A model generated the notes under the pieces. The model had not been told where the DNA came from and searched no databases. It was given only the letters and a program-made list of their open reading frames with translations. Shown piece after piece: positions 53,796-63,646 of a DNA stretch of 64,000 nucleotides. Location of the stretch: assembly GCA_910585725.1 (NCBI GenBank), contig CAJUFA010000002.1, positions 1 through 64,000 of the forward strand, in the 5' to 3' direction. Numbering within the stretch: the stretch's first letter is position 1; the number at the start of each line of letters is the position of its first letter. Made by a program: the position numbers and the translations under genes. The DNA is from an uncultured Dorea sp. (GTDB lineage: Bacteria; Bacillota; Clostridia; Lachnospirales; Lachnospiraceae).

Positions 53796-56174
53796 CTAAT
53801 TAAAGCTTTGCTCTGTCCTCTCGATGATCTCATCCTGAAGCGGCTTGCTCAAATTGCGGAAGAAATCACTGTATCCTGCGACGCGCACGATCAGATCCTT
53901 ATACTCTTCCGGATTATTCTGGGCGTCGATCAATGTCTGCTTATCTATGACATTGAACTGGATATGATGTCCGTCCATAGAGAAATACGACCTAATCAGG
54001 CTTGCCATATGATCAAGCCCTTCCTCGCCTGCAACGACGTCCGGAGTAAATTTCTGATTCAGAAGTGTTCCCGCCGTAGCAAGATGATCCATCTTCGCAC
54101 AGGACTTGATAACCGCGGTAGGTCCGTTGGTATCCGCTGATTTCTCAGGCGAGATTCCCTCTGATACCGGCTTATGCGCCTTTCTTCCGTTCGGAGTCGC
54201 AAGTATCACATCGCCAAAATATACATGGCAGGTGGTTGGAAGCATATCCACGCCATACTTTCCGCCTTTCATATTCGGACGTCCCGTAATAGAACTTCTG
54301 TAAAGTTCAAATACCTCCTGCATGATATCATCCGCATAGTCGTCGTCATTACCATACTTAGGAGTCTTGTCATGAACCATGCGGTAGATCGCGTCATACC
54401 CTTCAAAATCATGTTCCATGGCTTCTATCAATTCTTCCATCGTAAAGTTCTGGTTGTCAAATACATTATACTTGATCGCTGCAAGGCAGTCTGTAATCGT
54501 ACCGATACCCACACCCTGAATATAGTTCGTATTGTATCTTGCGCCGCCCGCATTGTAATCCTTTGCGTTGGAGATACAGTCGTTGGTCACAACAGAAAGG
54601 CATGGCGCCGGCATCTCCTGCGCATACAACTGCTCGATTACATTATTGCCGCGGATCTTGATATCTATGATATATGCGAGCTGTTTCGTAAACGCGTCCC
54701 AGAGTTCGTCATAGGTCTTGAAGTCCTTCGCATATCCAAGCTTAAGCCCGATCTGCTTACCGGAATACTGATCAAATCCGTTGAACAGCGTCAACTGGAA
54801 TACCTTCGGGATATTCAGGTATCCGGTCAGTATATAAGCCTCGCTACCCCATGCGCCGGTCTCCACACATCCTGACGAACCGCCGCGCCTTGCATCCTCA
54901 AGCTTCTTCCCCGCATTGATCAGCTCCATAATCTGCGCTTCCGTATTATAGAATGCAGGCTGTCCCCATCCCTCTCTGGAAACCTCGCAGGCCCTCTTTA
55001 AGAACTTCGCTGGGGTCTTCTTGCTGATCGTAACGTTAGAGTTCGGCTGAACCAGCTTCATCTCGTCCATACAGTCAAGGATCAAATAACTTACATTATT
55101 TACGCCGTTGCGTCCGTCCGGTGTCACGCCGCCCGTATTGATATTAGCAAAGTCCGTATAAGTAGCGCTCTCCTTCAGGGTAATGCCTACCTTAACCGGA
55201 GCCGGCTGATTATAGAACTTCACCCACAGACACTCAAGCAGCTCAAGAGCTTTCTCGTCGTCCAGAATACCGGCCTCTACGTCCCTCTCATAGTACGGAT
55301 TCAGATGCTGGTCAAGCCTTCCCGGACTGAAAGCGTCCCAGGGATTCAGCTCCGTAGTAACGGCAAGATGTGTAAACCAGTACAATTGGATCGCCTGCCA
55401 GTATGTCTGGGGCTTATGCGCCGGAACTACTTCAAGATTCGCCGCGATCTGAAGAAGCTCGGCTTTTCTGATCTCATCCTGCTCTTTCGCCGCCATCTCA
55501 AGAGCCAACTTATGATAACGCTCCCCGAGAATGATCACCGCGTCGCAGGAGATATCCATCGCCTTCAGCTCTTCACATTTATTGACCGCGTCAGGGTCGT
55601 TGATATAATCAAGCTCATCCATGGTCTTCTTAATCTTCTCTTTGTAGTCCATGTATCCCGTAGTAAATACCTGCTCGCCGCCGCATGTATGTCCCGGTCC
55701 CCTCTGCTCCATAAATTCCGTAAACATACCCGCGCTATAGCACTCATGCCATTCCGGAGTCATCCGCGCGAGGATCTTCTCCCTCATGCTTCTGCCCGTC
55801 CAGTAAGGAATGATTTCCTCAGCCTGAAGCTTTCTGTCCTCCTCTGTTGTGTGGAAAGACACAAGCTTACGCTCGCTCATAACCGTCATGTCCTCCACGC
55901 TGTGACAGCACAGCTCCGGGAATGTAGGAGACGCCTGGGGATCTCTTCCTTTCTCGCCGACGATCAGTTCTCCGTCTCCCAGATACAGAGTCTTTCTTGA
56001 GAAATACTCTTTAAGAACCATCGAACGCATCACCGGAATCGAATACTTACCGTCATTCTCTTTGTAAAAATCCGTCTCAATCTTTGCTCTCTCAAGATCG
56101 ATGTGAACCGGTGTCGTCACACTGAGTTCTCTAAGCTTCTGAATTCTCTCGTTCATTCCACGCTTCTTCGCCAT
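53796..56174 (-). CDS. hypD: Glycyl radical enzyme, trans-4-hydroxy-L-proline dehydratase HypD
   Basis: The enzyme removes water from trans-4-hydroxy-L-proline by radical chemistry, giving (S)-1-pyrroline-5-carboxylate. The radical Gly is G767 in VRVAGYSDFF. The thiyl Cys and base are C436 and E438 in SSGCVETGAWG. From memory, the C. difficile HypD residues F152, H160, D278, S334, D339, C434, E436, Y450, T645 and G765 map here with a constant shift of two to F154, H162, D280, S336, D341, C436, E438, Y452, T647 and G767, which are all present. The length of 792 also fits. It follows the activase by 3 bases, and proC is nearby. PFL and choline TMA-lyase are less likely. Confidence 0.9.
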   Translation of the reverse strand: MAKKRGMNERIQKLRELSVTTPVHIDLERAKIETDFYKENDGKYSIPVMRSMVLKEYFSRKTLYLGDGELIVGEKGRDPQASPTFPELCCHSVEDMTVMSERKLVSFHTTEEDRKLQAEEIIPYWTGRSMREKILARMTPEWHECYSAGMFTEFMEQRGPGHTCGGEQVFTTGYMDYKEKIKKTMDELDYINDPDAVNKCEELKAMDISCDAVIILGERYHKLALEMAAKEQDEIRKAELLQIAANLEVVPAHKPQTYWQAIQLYWFTHLAVTTELNPWDAFSPGRLDQHLNPYYERDVEAGILDDEKALELLECLWVKFYNQPAPVKVGITLKESATYTDFANINTGGVTPDGRNGVNNVSYLILDCMDEMKLVQPNSNVTISKKTPAKFLKRACEVSREGWGQPAFYNTEAQIMELINAGKKLEDARRGGSSGCVETGAWGSEAYILTGYLNIPKVFQLTLFNGFDQYSGKQIGLKLGYAKDFKTYDELWDAFTKQLAYIIDIKIRGNNVIEQLYAQEMPAPCLSVVTNDCISNAKDYNAGGARYNTNYIQGVGIGTITDCLAAIKYNVFDNQNFTMEELIEAMEHDFEGYDAIYRMVHDKTPKYGNDDDYADDIMQEVFELYRSSITGRPNMKGGKYGVDMLPTTCHVYFGDVILATPNGRKAHKPVSEGISPEKSADTNGPTAVIKSCAKMDHLATAGTLLNQKFTPDVVAGEEGLDHMASLIRSYFSMDGHHIQFNVIDKQTLIDAQNNPEEYKDLIVRVAGYSDFFRNLSKPLQDEIIERTEQSFN

Positions 56175-56177
56175 ATC

Positions 56178-57086
56178 TTACCCTCCTATTTTTGTGTTAG
56201 CAAATCCGGCCTCCTGGAAGAGCCGCACGAACTCTTCCATCTCTGCCTTCTCCGGCGCATGTAAATCTGTTCCCTTATATTCCATATCCAGCTTCGGATA
56301 CTTTCCGCTTCCCGTATCATGATACGGCAGCAGATTGATCTGAGGCGGATGAATATCATGTTCCTTCAGAAACGCTATGGTCTCTTTCATATTCTTCTCG
56401 TTGCCATTCACTTCCTTGATTACCGGGATCCGAATATATATCCTCGCCCCGTCTCTCGCAAGACGGATCAGGTTCTCCAGGATCAGCTTATTATCTGCTC
56501 CTATGTATCTCTTATGAATCTCAGGGTCCATTACCTTTACATCATAGAGAAATGTATCCACATAAGGAAGAATCGTCTGAAACTTCTCATACGGAACATA
56601 TCCGCAGGTGTCTATGGTAAGCGACACATCCTGGCGCTTAAGCTCTTTGGCAACCGCCAGAAGATAATCCTTATCCACCGCCATGGCCTCCCCGCCGGAA
56701 AGCGTCACTCCTCCGCCGGAATCTTCATAGAATATCTGATCTTTCATAAGCTCCTTCACAAGCGACTTTACCGTATATTCACGGCCTACAGTCTCTCGTA
56801 TCCCGGCCGGACAGAAGTTCTCACATCTTCCGCACAGGGTACATGCCTCTCTGTCCGTCGCCGCCTTTCCGTCTTTAAGGAGAATTGCCTGATTCGGACA
56901 CGCCTCTACGCAGGCGCCGCAGCCCGTACATTTATCATGATCGTATTGAATCTCTCTCTCGTACCTCTGGGTCTCCGGATTGTGACACCATTCACACCGC
57001 AAAGGACATCCTTTGAAAAATACGGAAGTACGGATTCCATCCCCGTCGTGGATGGAAAACTTCTGTATATTCGTAACATTCTTCAT
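56178..57086 (-). CDS. hypE: Glycyl radical enzyme activase HypE
   Basis: The 302-residue radical SAM activase installs the glycyl radical on HypD. The N-terminal motif CPLRCEWC (SAM cluster) follows KFSIHDGDGIRTSVFFKG. A ferredoxin-like insert with two four-cysteine clusters, CTGCGACVEACP and CTLCGRCENFCP (about 52-95), is typical of activases for non-PFL enzymes. GGVTLSGGEAM is the SAM-binding GGE motif. The stop codon lies within the ribosome site of hypD, so the two are coupled. GGGAGG precedes ATG. The repeats upstream (57187-57252) may be its operator. Confidence 0.92.
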   Translation of the reverse strand: MKNVTNIQKFSIHDGDGIRTSVFFKGCPLRCEWCHNPETQRYEREIQYDHDKCTGCGACVEACPNQAILLKDGKAATDREACTLCGRCENFCPAGIRETVGREYTVKSLVKELMKDQIFYEDSGGGVTLSGGEAMAVDKDYLLAVAKELKRQDVSLTIDTCGYVPYEKFQTILPYVDTFLYDVKVMDPEIHKRYIGADNKLILENLIRLARDGARIYIRIPVIKEVNGNEKNMKETIAFLKEHDIHPPQINLLPYHDTGSGKYPKLDMEYKGTDLHAPEKAEMEEFVRLFQEAGFANTKIGG

Positions 57087-57186
57087 CCTGCTATCCTCCC
57101 ATATCTTAAAATTCTCTGTCCTAAAGACCTGTCAATTCCAAAAACATATCTCAAAAACTCGTTTATCTTAAGGTATTTATCCTAAA

Positions 57187-57252
57187 GTATATTAGACTAA
57201 AATACCCCTGCAATAAAAAAACGGTATATTAGACTATAGTTTAGACTATAGT
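57187..57252. promoter_or_regulatory. Repeated TTAGACTA motifs upstream of hypE
   Basis: GTATATTAGACTA occurs at 57187-57199 and 57224-57236, and TTAGACTATAGT is repeated back to back at 57229-57240 and 57241-57252. The block lies about 100 to 165 bases upstream of hypE. On the minus strand it reads ACTATAGTCTAA twice. It is probably a binding site, but the regulator is unknown. Confidence 0.5.
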
Positions 57253-57280
57253 ACAAATATACCATTTTGTTATGTTTTTG

Positions 57281-58219
57281 TCAATACCCCATCCCCGGCA
57301 TATCGAATAAAGACAGCTGAATATCACGGCTGGAAACCGTAATATGATCCGTAATCTCTTCATCTCCCCGCAGATGTCCGGTGAGCACCGGTGAATCCGG
57401 ATCATGCTGATCATACTTATTCTTTGCATTCTCAAGGGTTCCCGCCGCATAACAATAACGGCAGCCATGAATACATGTGTGATAAGTACCGATGTCTATA
57501 CTTTCCACACATCTGCATTCTTTACGCTGCCCCGCATCCTTCTTCAAATCCAGTTTATACCCTATCAGACGCCTGATCTTTTCTTTGTCGATACATGCAC
57601 AGTGACTGATTCCGAACCGGTCCAGATGAGCTTTCTCCGCACAGGTATATAACGGAAGCTGATATTTTCTGGCTATCTTCCCCATTCCTTTTGCAAGCTC
57701 TGCTATCTCTTCTTCCCGCAGTTCGCGGTACGGACACTCTTTATAAGAGTCCACGAAACTGATAATACATCTGGTCGTCAAGCCATGCAGCCATCCGCAC
57801 ATCTGCTCAAAATGCTCCAGATGGTATGGAATTGAATATTTATCCGTAAGCAGAATCGGATCAAAGCGCCAGTCCATCCGCTCCCGTCCCAGCTTCTCGC
57901 TCATCAGAATAAACGAAGCCATGGTCTCGGCCGTACAGCGCAGATTCCGCTCTATATCTTGTTCGTAGTCCGTAATCGTCACCTGAAAATAATATTCATA
58001 CCCCATATCCCTGATCTCTCTCAGATACGGCAGCATCGGTTCCGGATTCTTTGTCCAAAATACAATGCAGTCCACCGTATCCGGAGACAACATGATACGT
58101 TTAAGTTTTTTACGGTTATATGGATTCGGAACCAGTACTTCTCCGGCTTTAAGCCGGTTCACAAACCACTCCGGATATAATGCCGGAATGTCCGTTCTTC
58201 TGCTTGCGCTGATAATCAT
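57281..58219 (-). CDS. DUF1848 protein with C-terminal CxxxCxxC
   Basis: The 312-residue protein has the DUF1848 opening MIISASRRTDIPALYPEWF and the YYFQVTITDYEQDIERN block. Cysteines cluster late: CACIDKEK, ECRCVE and a radical-SAM-like CIHGCRYCYA near residue 270. A SAM or iron-sulfur function is thus plausible, but no activity is established to my knowledge. It overlaps or abuts the end of the HD gene upstream (GTG at 58246 possible); ATG 58219 is chosen with AAGGACAG upstream. It forms an operon with the HD gene. Confidence 0.8.
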   Translation of the reverse strand: MIISASRRTDIPALYPEWFVNRLKAGEVLVPNPYNRKKLKRIMLSPDTVDCIVFWTKNPEPMLPYLREIRDMGYEYYFQVTITDYEQDIERNLRCTAETMASFILMSEKLGRERMDWRFDPILLTDKYSIPYHLEHFEQMCGWLHGLTTRCIISFVDSYKECPYRELREEEIAELAKGMGKIARKYQLPLYTCAEKAHLDRFGISHCACIDKEKIRRLIGYKLDLKKDAGQRKECRCVESIDIGTYHTCIHGCRYCYAAGTLENAKNKYDQHDPDSPVLTGHLRGDEEITDHITVSSRDIQLSLFDMPGMGY

Positions 58220-58242
58220 CTCACATCTGTCCTTTTTGCTTA

Positions 58243-58779
58243 TCACTCAAAATTCTTCTCAATCAGCCTGCAGTACTCCTTGTAGACCTCACTTTCCCCA
58301 AATTCTGCCGCAAGCGCGCTCCGAATCCCTTTATAATACCATCCGATCGTATTCTTATCCCTCATCCGGAAACGGCTCCATAATTCTTCCCCGCACACAG
58401 GATAATCCCTGTCAATATCACGTATATTCGACAGTTTATCCGCAAGACCTATCATCTGCACTTCTTTCGGCGCGCTTCTCAGGTGCTCAATCGTACTTCG
58501 TTTCCTCTCCATCCAGGAAAGCGACTTATCCTCACTTTCCTGGGCTACGATCCACGCCACCCTCTCAGAGAATTCCTGCGCCAGTATCCGCTGTGTGATC
58601 CCTTCGCAGTCTTCAATGGTGTCGTGAAGTACTGCCGCGCTTATTACCTCCTCGTCTTCCGTCATCCCCGATACAATATCCTTCACTTCCAACGGGTGAA
58701 CGATGTACGGACGCCCCGTCCCCTTTCTAAATTGCCCTTCGTGTGCCTTAGCAGCAAACCTGACCGCCTTATCAACCAT
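58243..58779 (-). CDS. Small HD-domain hydrolase (SpoT/MESH1-like)
   Basis: The 178-residue protein has the HD motifs of single-domain (p)ppGpp hydrolases: AKAHEGQFRKGTGRPYIVHP, AAVLHDTIEDC and LADKLSNIRDI. No synthetase domain is present. It may remove (p)ppGpp or a related nucleotide. ATG 58779 with AGAGG upstream is preferred over 58794. The DUF1848 gene overlaps its end. Confidence 0.85.
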   Translation of the reverse strand: MVDKAVRFAAKAHEGQFRKGTGRPYIVHPLEVKDIVSGMTEDEEVISAAVLHDTIEDCEGITQRILAQEFSERVAWIVAQESEDKSLSWMERKRSTIEHLRSAPKEVQMIGLADKLSNIRDIDRDYPVCGEELWSRFRMRDKNTIGWYYKGIRSALAAEFGESEVYKEYCRLIEKNFE

Positions 58780-58814
58780 ACTCATACCTCTCATATCAAT
58801 CCCGACCTGCGGAG

Positions 58815-61800
58815 CTATCCCTCTTCAATCCCTTCATTCTCTTCACTCTTCTCAATTTCCCCGACCTCTTCGATCCCTTCGCGAAGCCTGGCTTTTTCTT
58901 TTTTATGGAATAAGTTAAATATACAGGGAACTACGACTAAAGTCAATATCGTTCCGTAGATAAGACCTCCGATTGTCACAATTGCCATCGGCTGCACCAT
59001 ATCAGAACCCATACCTACTCCCACCGCCATAGTCGACAACCCTAAGATTGTCGTAAGCGCCGTCATGATGATCGGCCGAAGTCTTGTCATTCCCGCTTCT
59101 ACAAGGGCGTCTTCCCGGAGCATCCCGTTTTCAATCAACTGATTGGCATAATCGATAAAAACAATTCCGTTATTTACAATGATACCCGACAGCATCACAA
59201 ATCCGATCATCGAGATAACGCTCACCGGCATTCCTGCGATAAAGAGCGCCAAAAGACCTCCGGTAAACGCAAGGGGCACCGTAAACATTATGATAAACGG
59301 AGACCGCAGGGACTGAAACTGCGCCACCATAATCAAATACATAAACAACAGCGCGAGCGCAAGCATCTTGAATAGCTCCACCATCGCCTCATTGATCGTC
59401 TCATCTTCACCGGTCATCTCGACTTCATAGCCTTCCGGAGCGCTGTACGCTCCCAGCGCTTTCTTCACCTGCCGGCTGACAAGCCCTATATTCTCACCGT
59501 CTTTAATCTCCGCCGTAACCGACATATATCTGCTCTGATCCATACGGCTGATTGCCTGAAGCCCGGAAGCGTTTTCAAAAGACGCGATATCTGTTAACTT
59601 TACCTCCTCTTTTGTACCGTCCTGCTTCTGCGCCGTAATCGTCATATTCTTTACATCTTCGCGAGTCATGCTTTCGCTGGCGTCGTCTAATACATAGATA
59701 TCATACTCGTCCGTATCGGTTGAAAGAGCCGTCGCCGACTGTGCCTCCGCCAGTTTCCCGCTCAGTTCCTGGTATACCTGTGCAACCATGAGTCCATGCT
59801 GCGTTGCTTTCGTTTTATCCACGATGACTCTCAGTTCTTCCTTATTATCCTCCGTGCCGTCCGACACATTCTGCGTACCTTTAGTGTCTTCTACAATCTT
59901 CTTGATCTCTCCGGCAACCTCCTGTAATTTATCCAGCTCCTTTCCTTTAATCTGAATATTAATCCCGCTGCTTCCCAGAGCGCTCATATCCATGGAAGAG
60001 GTCTCGACCGTCAATTCCCCCTCGACTCCCTTCGTAACCTTCTCAATCTCTTTCTTAAGCCGATCATTCGACATGGAAGGGTTCTCTTTGGTTATTGCAT
60101 AGATTGACACACTGTTGGTATCCGACTGCATCCCCATCATATTGGAGGAAGACACCAGACCTCCGATATCCTCGATATCCTTAAGTTTCCCGACACGTTC
60201 CATCACCTCATCCGCCGCTTTCGCCGTATCCTCAAGGCTGGCGCCCTTCTCAAGTTCCAAAGTCATGCTGACTTGTGTGCTTTCCATCTCAGGCATGAAC
60301 TGCGTTCCCCGCGTCAGCTCCAGCGCGATACTGCCGATAAACAAAAGCAGCGCTCCCAATAATACCAGTATCTTGAACCTCAGAGCCTTTCGAAGGATAC
60401 CTCCGTACCACTCTTTCACCTTTATATACAATCTGGATTCTTTCTCTTCCGTCCTCTTTAATACTCCGGCCGACATCATCGGAACTACTGTCAGCGCCAC
60501 GATCAGACTCGCCATAAGAGAATACCCGATGGTAAGTCCCATATCCACAAAAAGCTGTCTGGTAATTCCTGATGTAAATACAATTGGCAGAAATACGCAC
60601 ACTGTAGTAAGCGTAGAAGCCATAATAGCCCCGCCTACCTGACGCGCGCCCTCAATCGCGGCATTTCTTGCCGATTCCCCTTCTTCATTACGCATACGGT
60701 AAATATTCTCGATTACAACGATAGAGTTATCCACCAGCATTCCTACTCCAAGAGCCAGTCCTGATAAGGAAATAATATTCAGTGTTACTCCCGAGAAATA
60801 CATGGCGACCAGCGCTGTCATAATACTGATAGGAATCGAACATGCTATCACGAAAGTCGGACGGATACTCTTTAAGAACACCAGAAGAATAATAACCGCA
60901 AGTATCGCTCCATACACCAGATTATTAAGCACGGAATGGACGATCATATCAATATAGATCCCCTGATCCATAAGCACAACCGTATCGATCTCCTTGTTTT
61001 CCTTCTTAACATTCTCCAGACGTTCCAGCACACGGTCGCTGACGTCTCCGGTAGAATAACCCGTCTGTTTCTGCACCATCAGCATAATGCCTGAATTACC
61101 GTTGATCTTCGCGTAAGTCTCATCCGTATTATCCACCAGCTCTACACTTGCAACGTCTGATAACTTCACCGGATCTATTCCTTCCATATCAATCAGTACA
61201 AGATCCTTAAGTTCTCCTATATTTTTAAATTTATCGCCGACACGAACCAGATAATCAATTCCCTCTTCTTCTACATATCCCGCCGGCATACGGAAATTCT
61301 CCGCCGCCAGGATCGTCTTTATCATCTCTGCCGTCAGCATGTCGCCTGCCGCCGCCTGAGCGGATGCATCCTCCATGGCGGATTCCATCTGAGCCTCCTG
61401 CATCTGAATCGCTGATTCCCCAACCGCAAGCTGAGTAGCTCCCTCTCCGATACCGACCGCCGCTTCCAATTGTCCTGCCGCAAGCTGCCCTCTGGCCTCA
61501 GCCAGCGTCATCGCCCCTTCGTTCACCTGCTGCTGCAAGGCTTCCAATTGACTCTTTCCTGCATTTAACTGTTCCTGTCCTTCTGTTATCGCCGCTTCCT
61601 GTCTCTCCAATTCCTGGATAGCCGCGCTTAAGGTCTCATACGCAGCCTCATAGATACCGTCGCCCACAACAGTCTCCAACTGTACAAGCTGCTCTTCTAA
61701 CTCCGCCCGTTGTTCTTCGGTAAGCGGTAACTCCAAATCTTCCAATGTTATCTTAATCTGATCATACTCTGCCTTTTTCGCCTCAAGTTGGGTTAACTGT

Positions 61801-62669
61801 GCCTGCGCCTCCGCTTTTCCATTTTGAATCAATGCCAGATTCTGCTGAATCTGTGAATCTGCAACACTTAGTTCAGCCATCTTCTCCGTAATCTCCAGCT
61901 GCGCCTGTTTCAACTCCTCGCTCTTCATCGAGATCTGCGCCTCTGCTTCCGCCAGTCCTGCAGAAGCCTGTTTCTTGCCGGCTTCCAGCGCGGCTCTTCC
62001 GCTTTCTACCTGCTCCTTGGCTTCGTCAAGAGCGCTTTTGGCTTCATTCACCTTCTGCTCTAACTCTGCTTTGATATCATCGTTTAATTCCGTAACCTTC
62101 TGCTCATTTACTGTAACCTCAATCGTTTCTTCTATACTTCCCGTCGCAGTAACCGACGCCACCCCTTCCACACTTTCCACTTCCGGAATCACATGATCTT
62201 CGATCAGTTTGCCCGCCTCCGCCGCGTCTTTATCCTTTGCACTGACTGCCGCGACCAATACCGGCATCATATCCGGATTCAGTTTCATAATAATAGGATT
62301 CGACACGGCCTCCGGCCAGAACCCTCTGATCTGGTCCAGGCTCTCCCGCATCTCGATCGTAACAGAATCCATGTTAGCCGTCTGGTCGAATTCCAGTACA
62401 ACCGTAGAAGAATTCTCGTTCGATATGGATTGAACCGTCTTAATATTGCTCACCGTGGCCATGGTCTGCTCCACCGGACGTGTCACGATCTGCTCCACTT
62501 CTTCCGGACTTGCCCCTATGTAACTGGTCATAACGATCGCGTAAGGCAAATTCATGCTCGGCAAGAGATCTACCGTCATACTGCTGAAAGAAACCACTCC
62601 CAGGATAATTATGAGAACCACGCCTACTACTACAGTATAAGGCCTTTTAACGCTGAAATTTGATAACAT
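58815..62669 (-). CDS. RND-family efflux permease with large coiled-coil insertion
   Basis: The 1284-residue protein is an HAE1/SwrC-type proton-driven exporter, usual for Gram-positives. The first helix (PYTVVVGVVLIIILGVVSF), the PN1/PN2-like extracellular segments and the transmembrane block VDNSIVVIENIYR (with the first Asp of the AcrB DD pair) are clear. Residues about 196-440 form a long Ala/Glu/Gln coiled coil inserted in the first extracellular loop, absent from AcrB. The insert could replace the missing periplasmic adaptor (inference). ATG 62669 has AAAGAGG. No TolC or adaptor gene is near. Confidence 0.92.
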   Translation of the reverse strand: MLSNFSVKRPYTVVVGVVLIIILGVVSFSSMTVDLLPSMNLPYAIVMTSYIGASPEEVEQIVTRPVEQTMATVSNIKTVQSISNENSSTVVLEFDQTANMDSVTIEMRESLDQIRGFWPEAVSNPIIMKLNPDMMPVLVAAVSAKDKDAAEAGKLIEDHVIPEVESVEGVASVTATGSIEETIEVTVNEQKVTELNDDIKAELEQKVNEAKSALDEAKEQVESGRAALEAGKKQASAGLAEAEAQISMKSEELKQAQLEITEKMAELSVADSQIQQNLALIQNGKAEAQAQLTQLEAKKAEYDQIKITLEDLELPLTEEQRAELEEQLVQLETVVGDGIYEAAYETLSAAIQELERQEAAITEGQEQLNAGKSQLEALQQQVNEGAMTLAEARGQLAAGQLEAAVGIGEGATQLAVGESAIQMQEAQMESAMEDASAQAAAGDMLTAEMIKTILAAENFRMPAGYVEEEGIDYLVRVGDKFKNIGELKDLVLIDMEGIDPVKLSDVASVELVDNTDETYAKINGNSGIMLMVQKQTGYSTGDVSDRVLERLENVKKENKEIDTVVLMDQGIYIDMIVHSVLNNLVYGAILAVIILLVFLKSIRPTFVIACSIPISIMTALVAMYFSGVTLNIISLSGLALGVGMLVDNSIVVIENIYRMRNEEGESARNAAIEGARQVGGAIMASTLTTVCVFLPIVFTSGITRQLFVDMGLTIGYSLMASLIVALTVVPMMSAGVLKRTEEKESRLYIKVKEWYGGILRKALRFKILVLLGALLLFIGSIALELTRGTQFMPEMESTQVSMTLELEKGASLEDTAKAADEVMERVGKLKDIEDIGGLVSSSNMMGMQSDTNSVSIYAITKENPSMSNDRLKKEIEKVTKGVEGELTVETSSMDMSALGSSGINIQIKGKELDKLQEVAGEIKKIVEDTKGTQNVSDGTEDNKEELRVIVDKTKATQHGLMVAQVYQELSGKLAEAQSATALSTDTDEYDIYVLDDASESMTREDVKNMTITAQKQDGTKEEVKLTDIASFENASGLQAISRMDQSRYMSVTAEIKDGENIGLVSRQVKKALGAYSAPEGYEVEMTGEDETINEAMVELFKMLALALLFMYLIMVAQFQSLRSPFIIMFTVPLAFTGGLLALFIAGMPVSVISMIGFVMLSGIIVNNGIVFIDYANQLIENGMLREDALVEAGMTRLRPIIMTALTTILGLSTMAVGVGMGSDMVQPMAIVTIGGLIYGTILTLVVVPCIFNLFHKKEKARLREGIEEVGEIEKSEENEGIEEG

Positions 62670-62830
62670 ATGAGATCCTCTTTCCACTTTTTGATTTGAT
62701 AAAATAATATGTAAATCATAGCACTTGAATCTTTAAATCGCAAGAATTCAGGAGTATAATAACGCTAAGAATATCTGATTTAATAGATATTTAATAAAAT
62801 ATTTCTAAAAATAAAAGAACAGGAGAATCC

Positions 62831-63565
62831 ATGTATATGAGAACAATATTTATCACCGGCGCTTCCAGAGGAATCGGACGGAGTATTGCGTTAAAATTCG
62901 CGTTCGAAGGATACTATGTGTTCCTTAACTGCCATGCTTCCGTCTCTCAGTTAGAAGAGGTTCGGCATATAATAGAAGAAGACTGCCGCGCTGCATGCGA
63001 GATCGTAGCGGGTGATGTGGGGAATCCGGATGATGTTGCCCGTATGTTCGGACAAATCTATCGCTCCTGCGACAAGCTGGACGTTCTGATCAACAATGCC
63101 GGCATCTCACACATCGGACTCCTTACGGATATGACCACGGAGGAATGGCAGCGCATCCTTGATGTGAATCTGTCTTCCGTCTTCTACTGCTGCCGGGCCG
63201 CGATTCCGCCTATGATCTCTGCCGGCTCCGGCAGGATCATCAATATCTCCTCCATGTGGGGAACCTCCGGAGCCTCCTGCGAAGCCGCCTACTCGGCCTC
63301 AAAAGCCGGCGTGAACGGACTCACGAAAGCCCTGGCCAAAGAACTGGCGCCCGGTAACATCCAGGTCAACGCCGTTGCCTGCGGAGTCGTCGATACAGAG
63401 ATGAACCGGCAGTTATCCGCTGAAGAAAGATCGTCACTGGAAGATGCGATTCCGACGGGAAGATACGGAACCCCGGAAGAAATCGCTAAGATCACGTGGG
63501 ATATCGCACACGCCCCCGCGTATATGACCGGACAGATCATCGGAGTAGACGGCGGTTATTTATAA
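62831..63565 (+). CDS. SDR-family oxidoreductase (FabG-like)
   Basis: The 244-residue classical short-chain dehydrogenase has the cofactor motif TGASRGIGRSIAL, NNAG, the catalytic Ser-Tyr-Lys in INISSMWG and YSASKAG, and the C-terminal GQIIGVDGGYL. FabG itself reduces 3-oxoacyl-ACP, but many paralogues act on other ketones. With no fatty-acid genes nearby the substrate is open. AGGAG lies before ATG 62831. It is divergent from the RND gene and is followed by a terminator. Confidence 0.92.
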   Translation: MYMRTIFITGASRGIGRSIALKFAFEGYYVFLNCHASVSQLEEVRHIIEEDCRAACEIVAGDVGNPDDVARMFGQIYRSCDKLDVLINNAGISHIGLLTDMTTEEWQRILDVNLSSVFYCCRAAIPPMISAGSGRIINISSMWGTSGASCEAAYSASKAGVNGLTKALAKELAPGNIQVNAVACGVVDTEMNRQLSAEERSSLEDAIPTGRYGTPEEIAKITWDIAHAPAYMTGQIIGVDGGYL

Positions 63566-63600
63566 ATACCGAACCTGTTAAGGAACTATTTAAAGATAAT

Positions 63601-63638
63601 AAAAGTAACCGCATCATCGTCTTATGCGGTTACTTTTT
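63601..63638. terminator. Bidirectional terminator between SDR and xth genes
   Basis: AAAAGTAACCGCAT and ATGCGGTTACTTTTT form an 11-bp perfect stem with A-run and T-run at its ends, between convergent genes. Confidence 0.85.
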
Positions 63639-63646
63639 GGTGTTGC

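Noticed and set aside
53796..56174. Pyruvate formate-lyase or choline TMA-lyase
   Set aside because: The Cys region is GCVET with one Cys, not the PFL CC pair, and the residues that contact hydroxyproline in HypD are all present.
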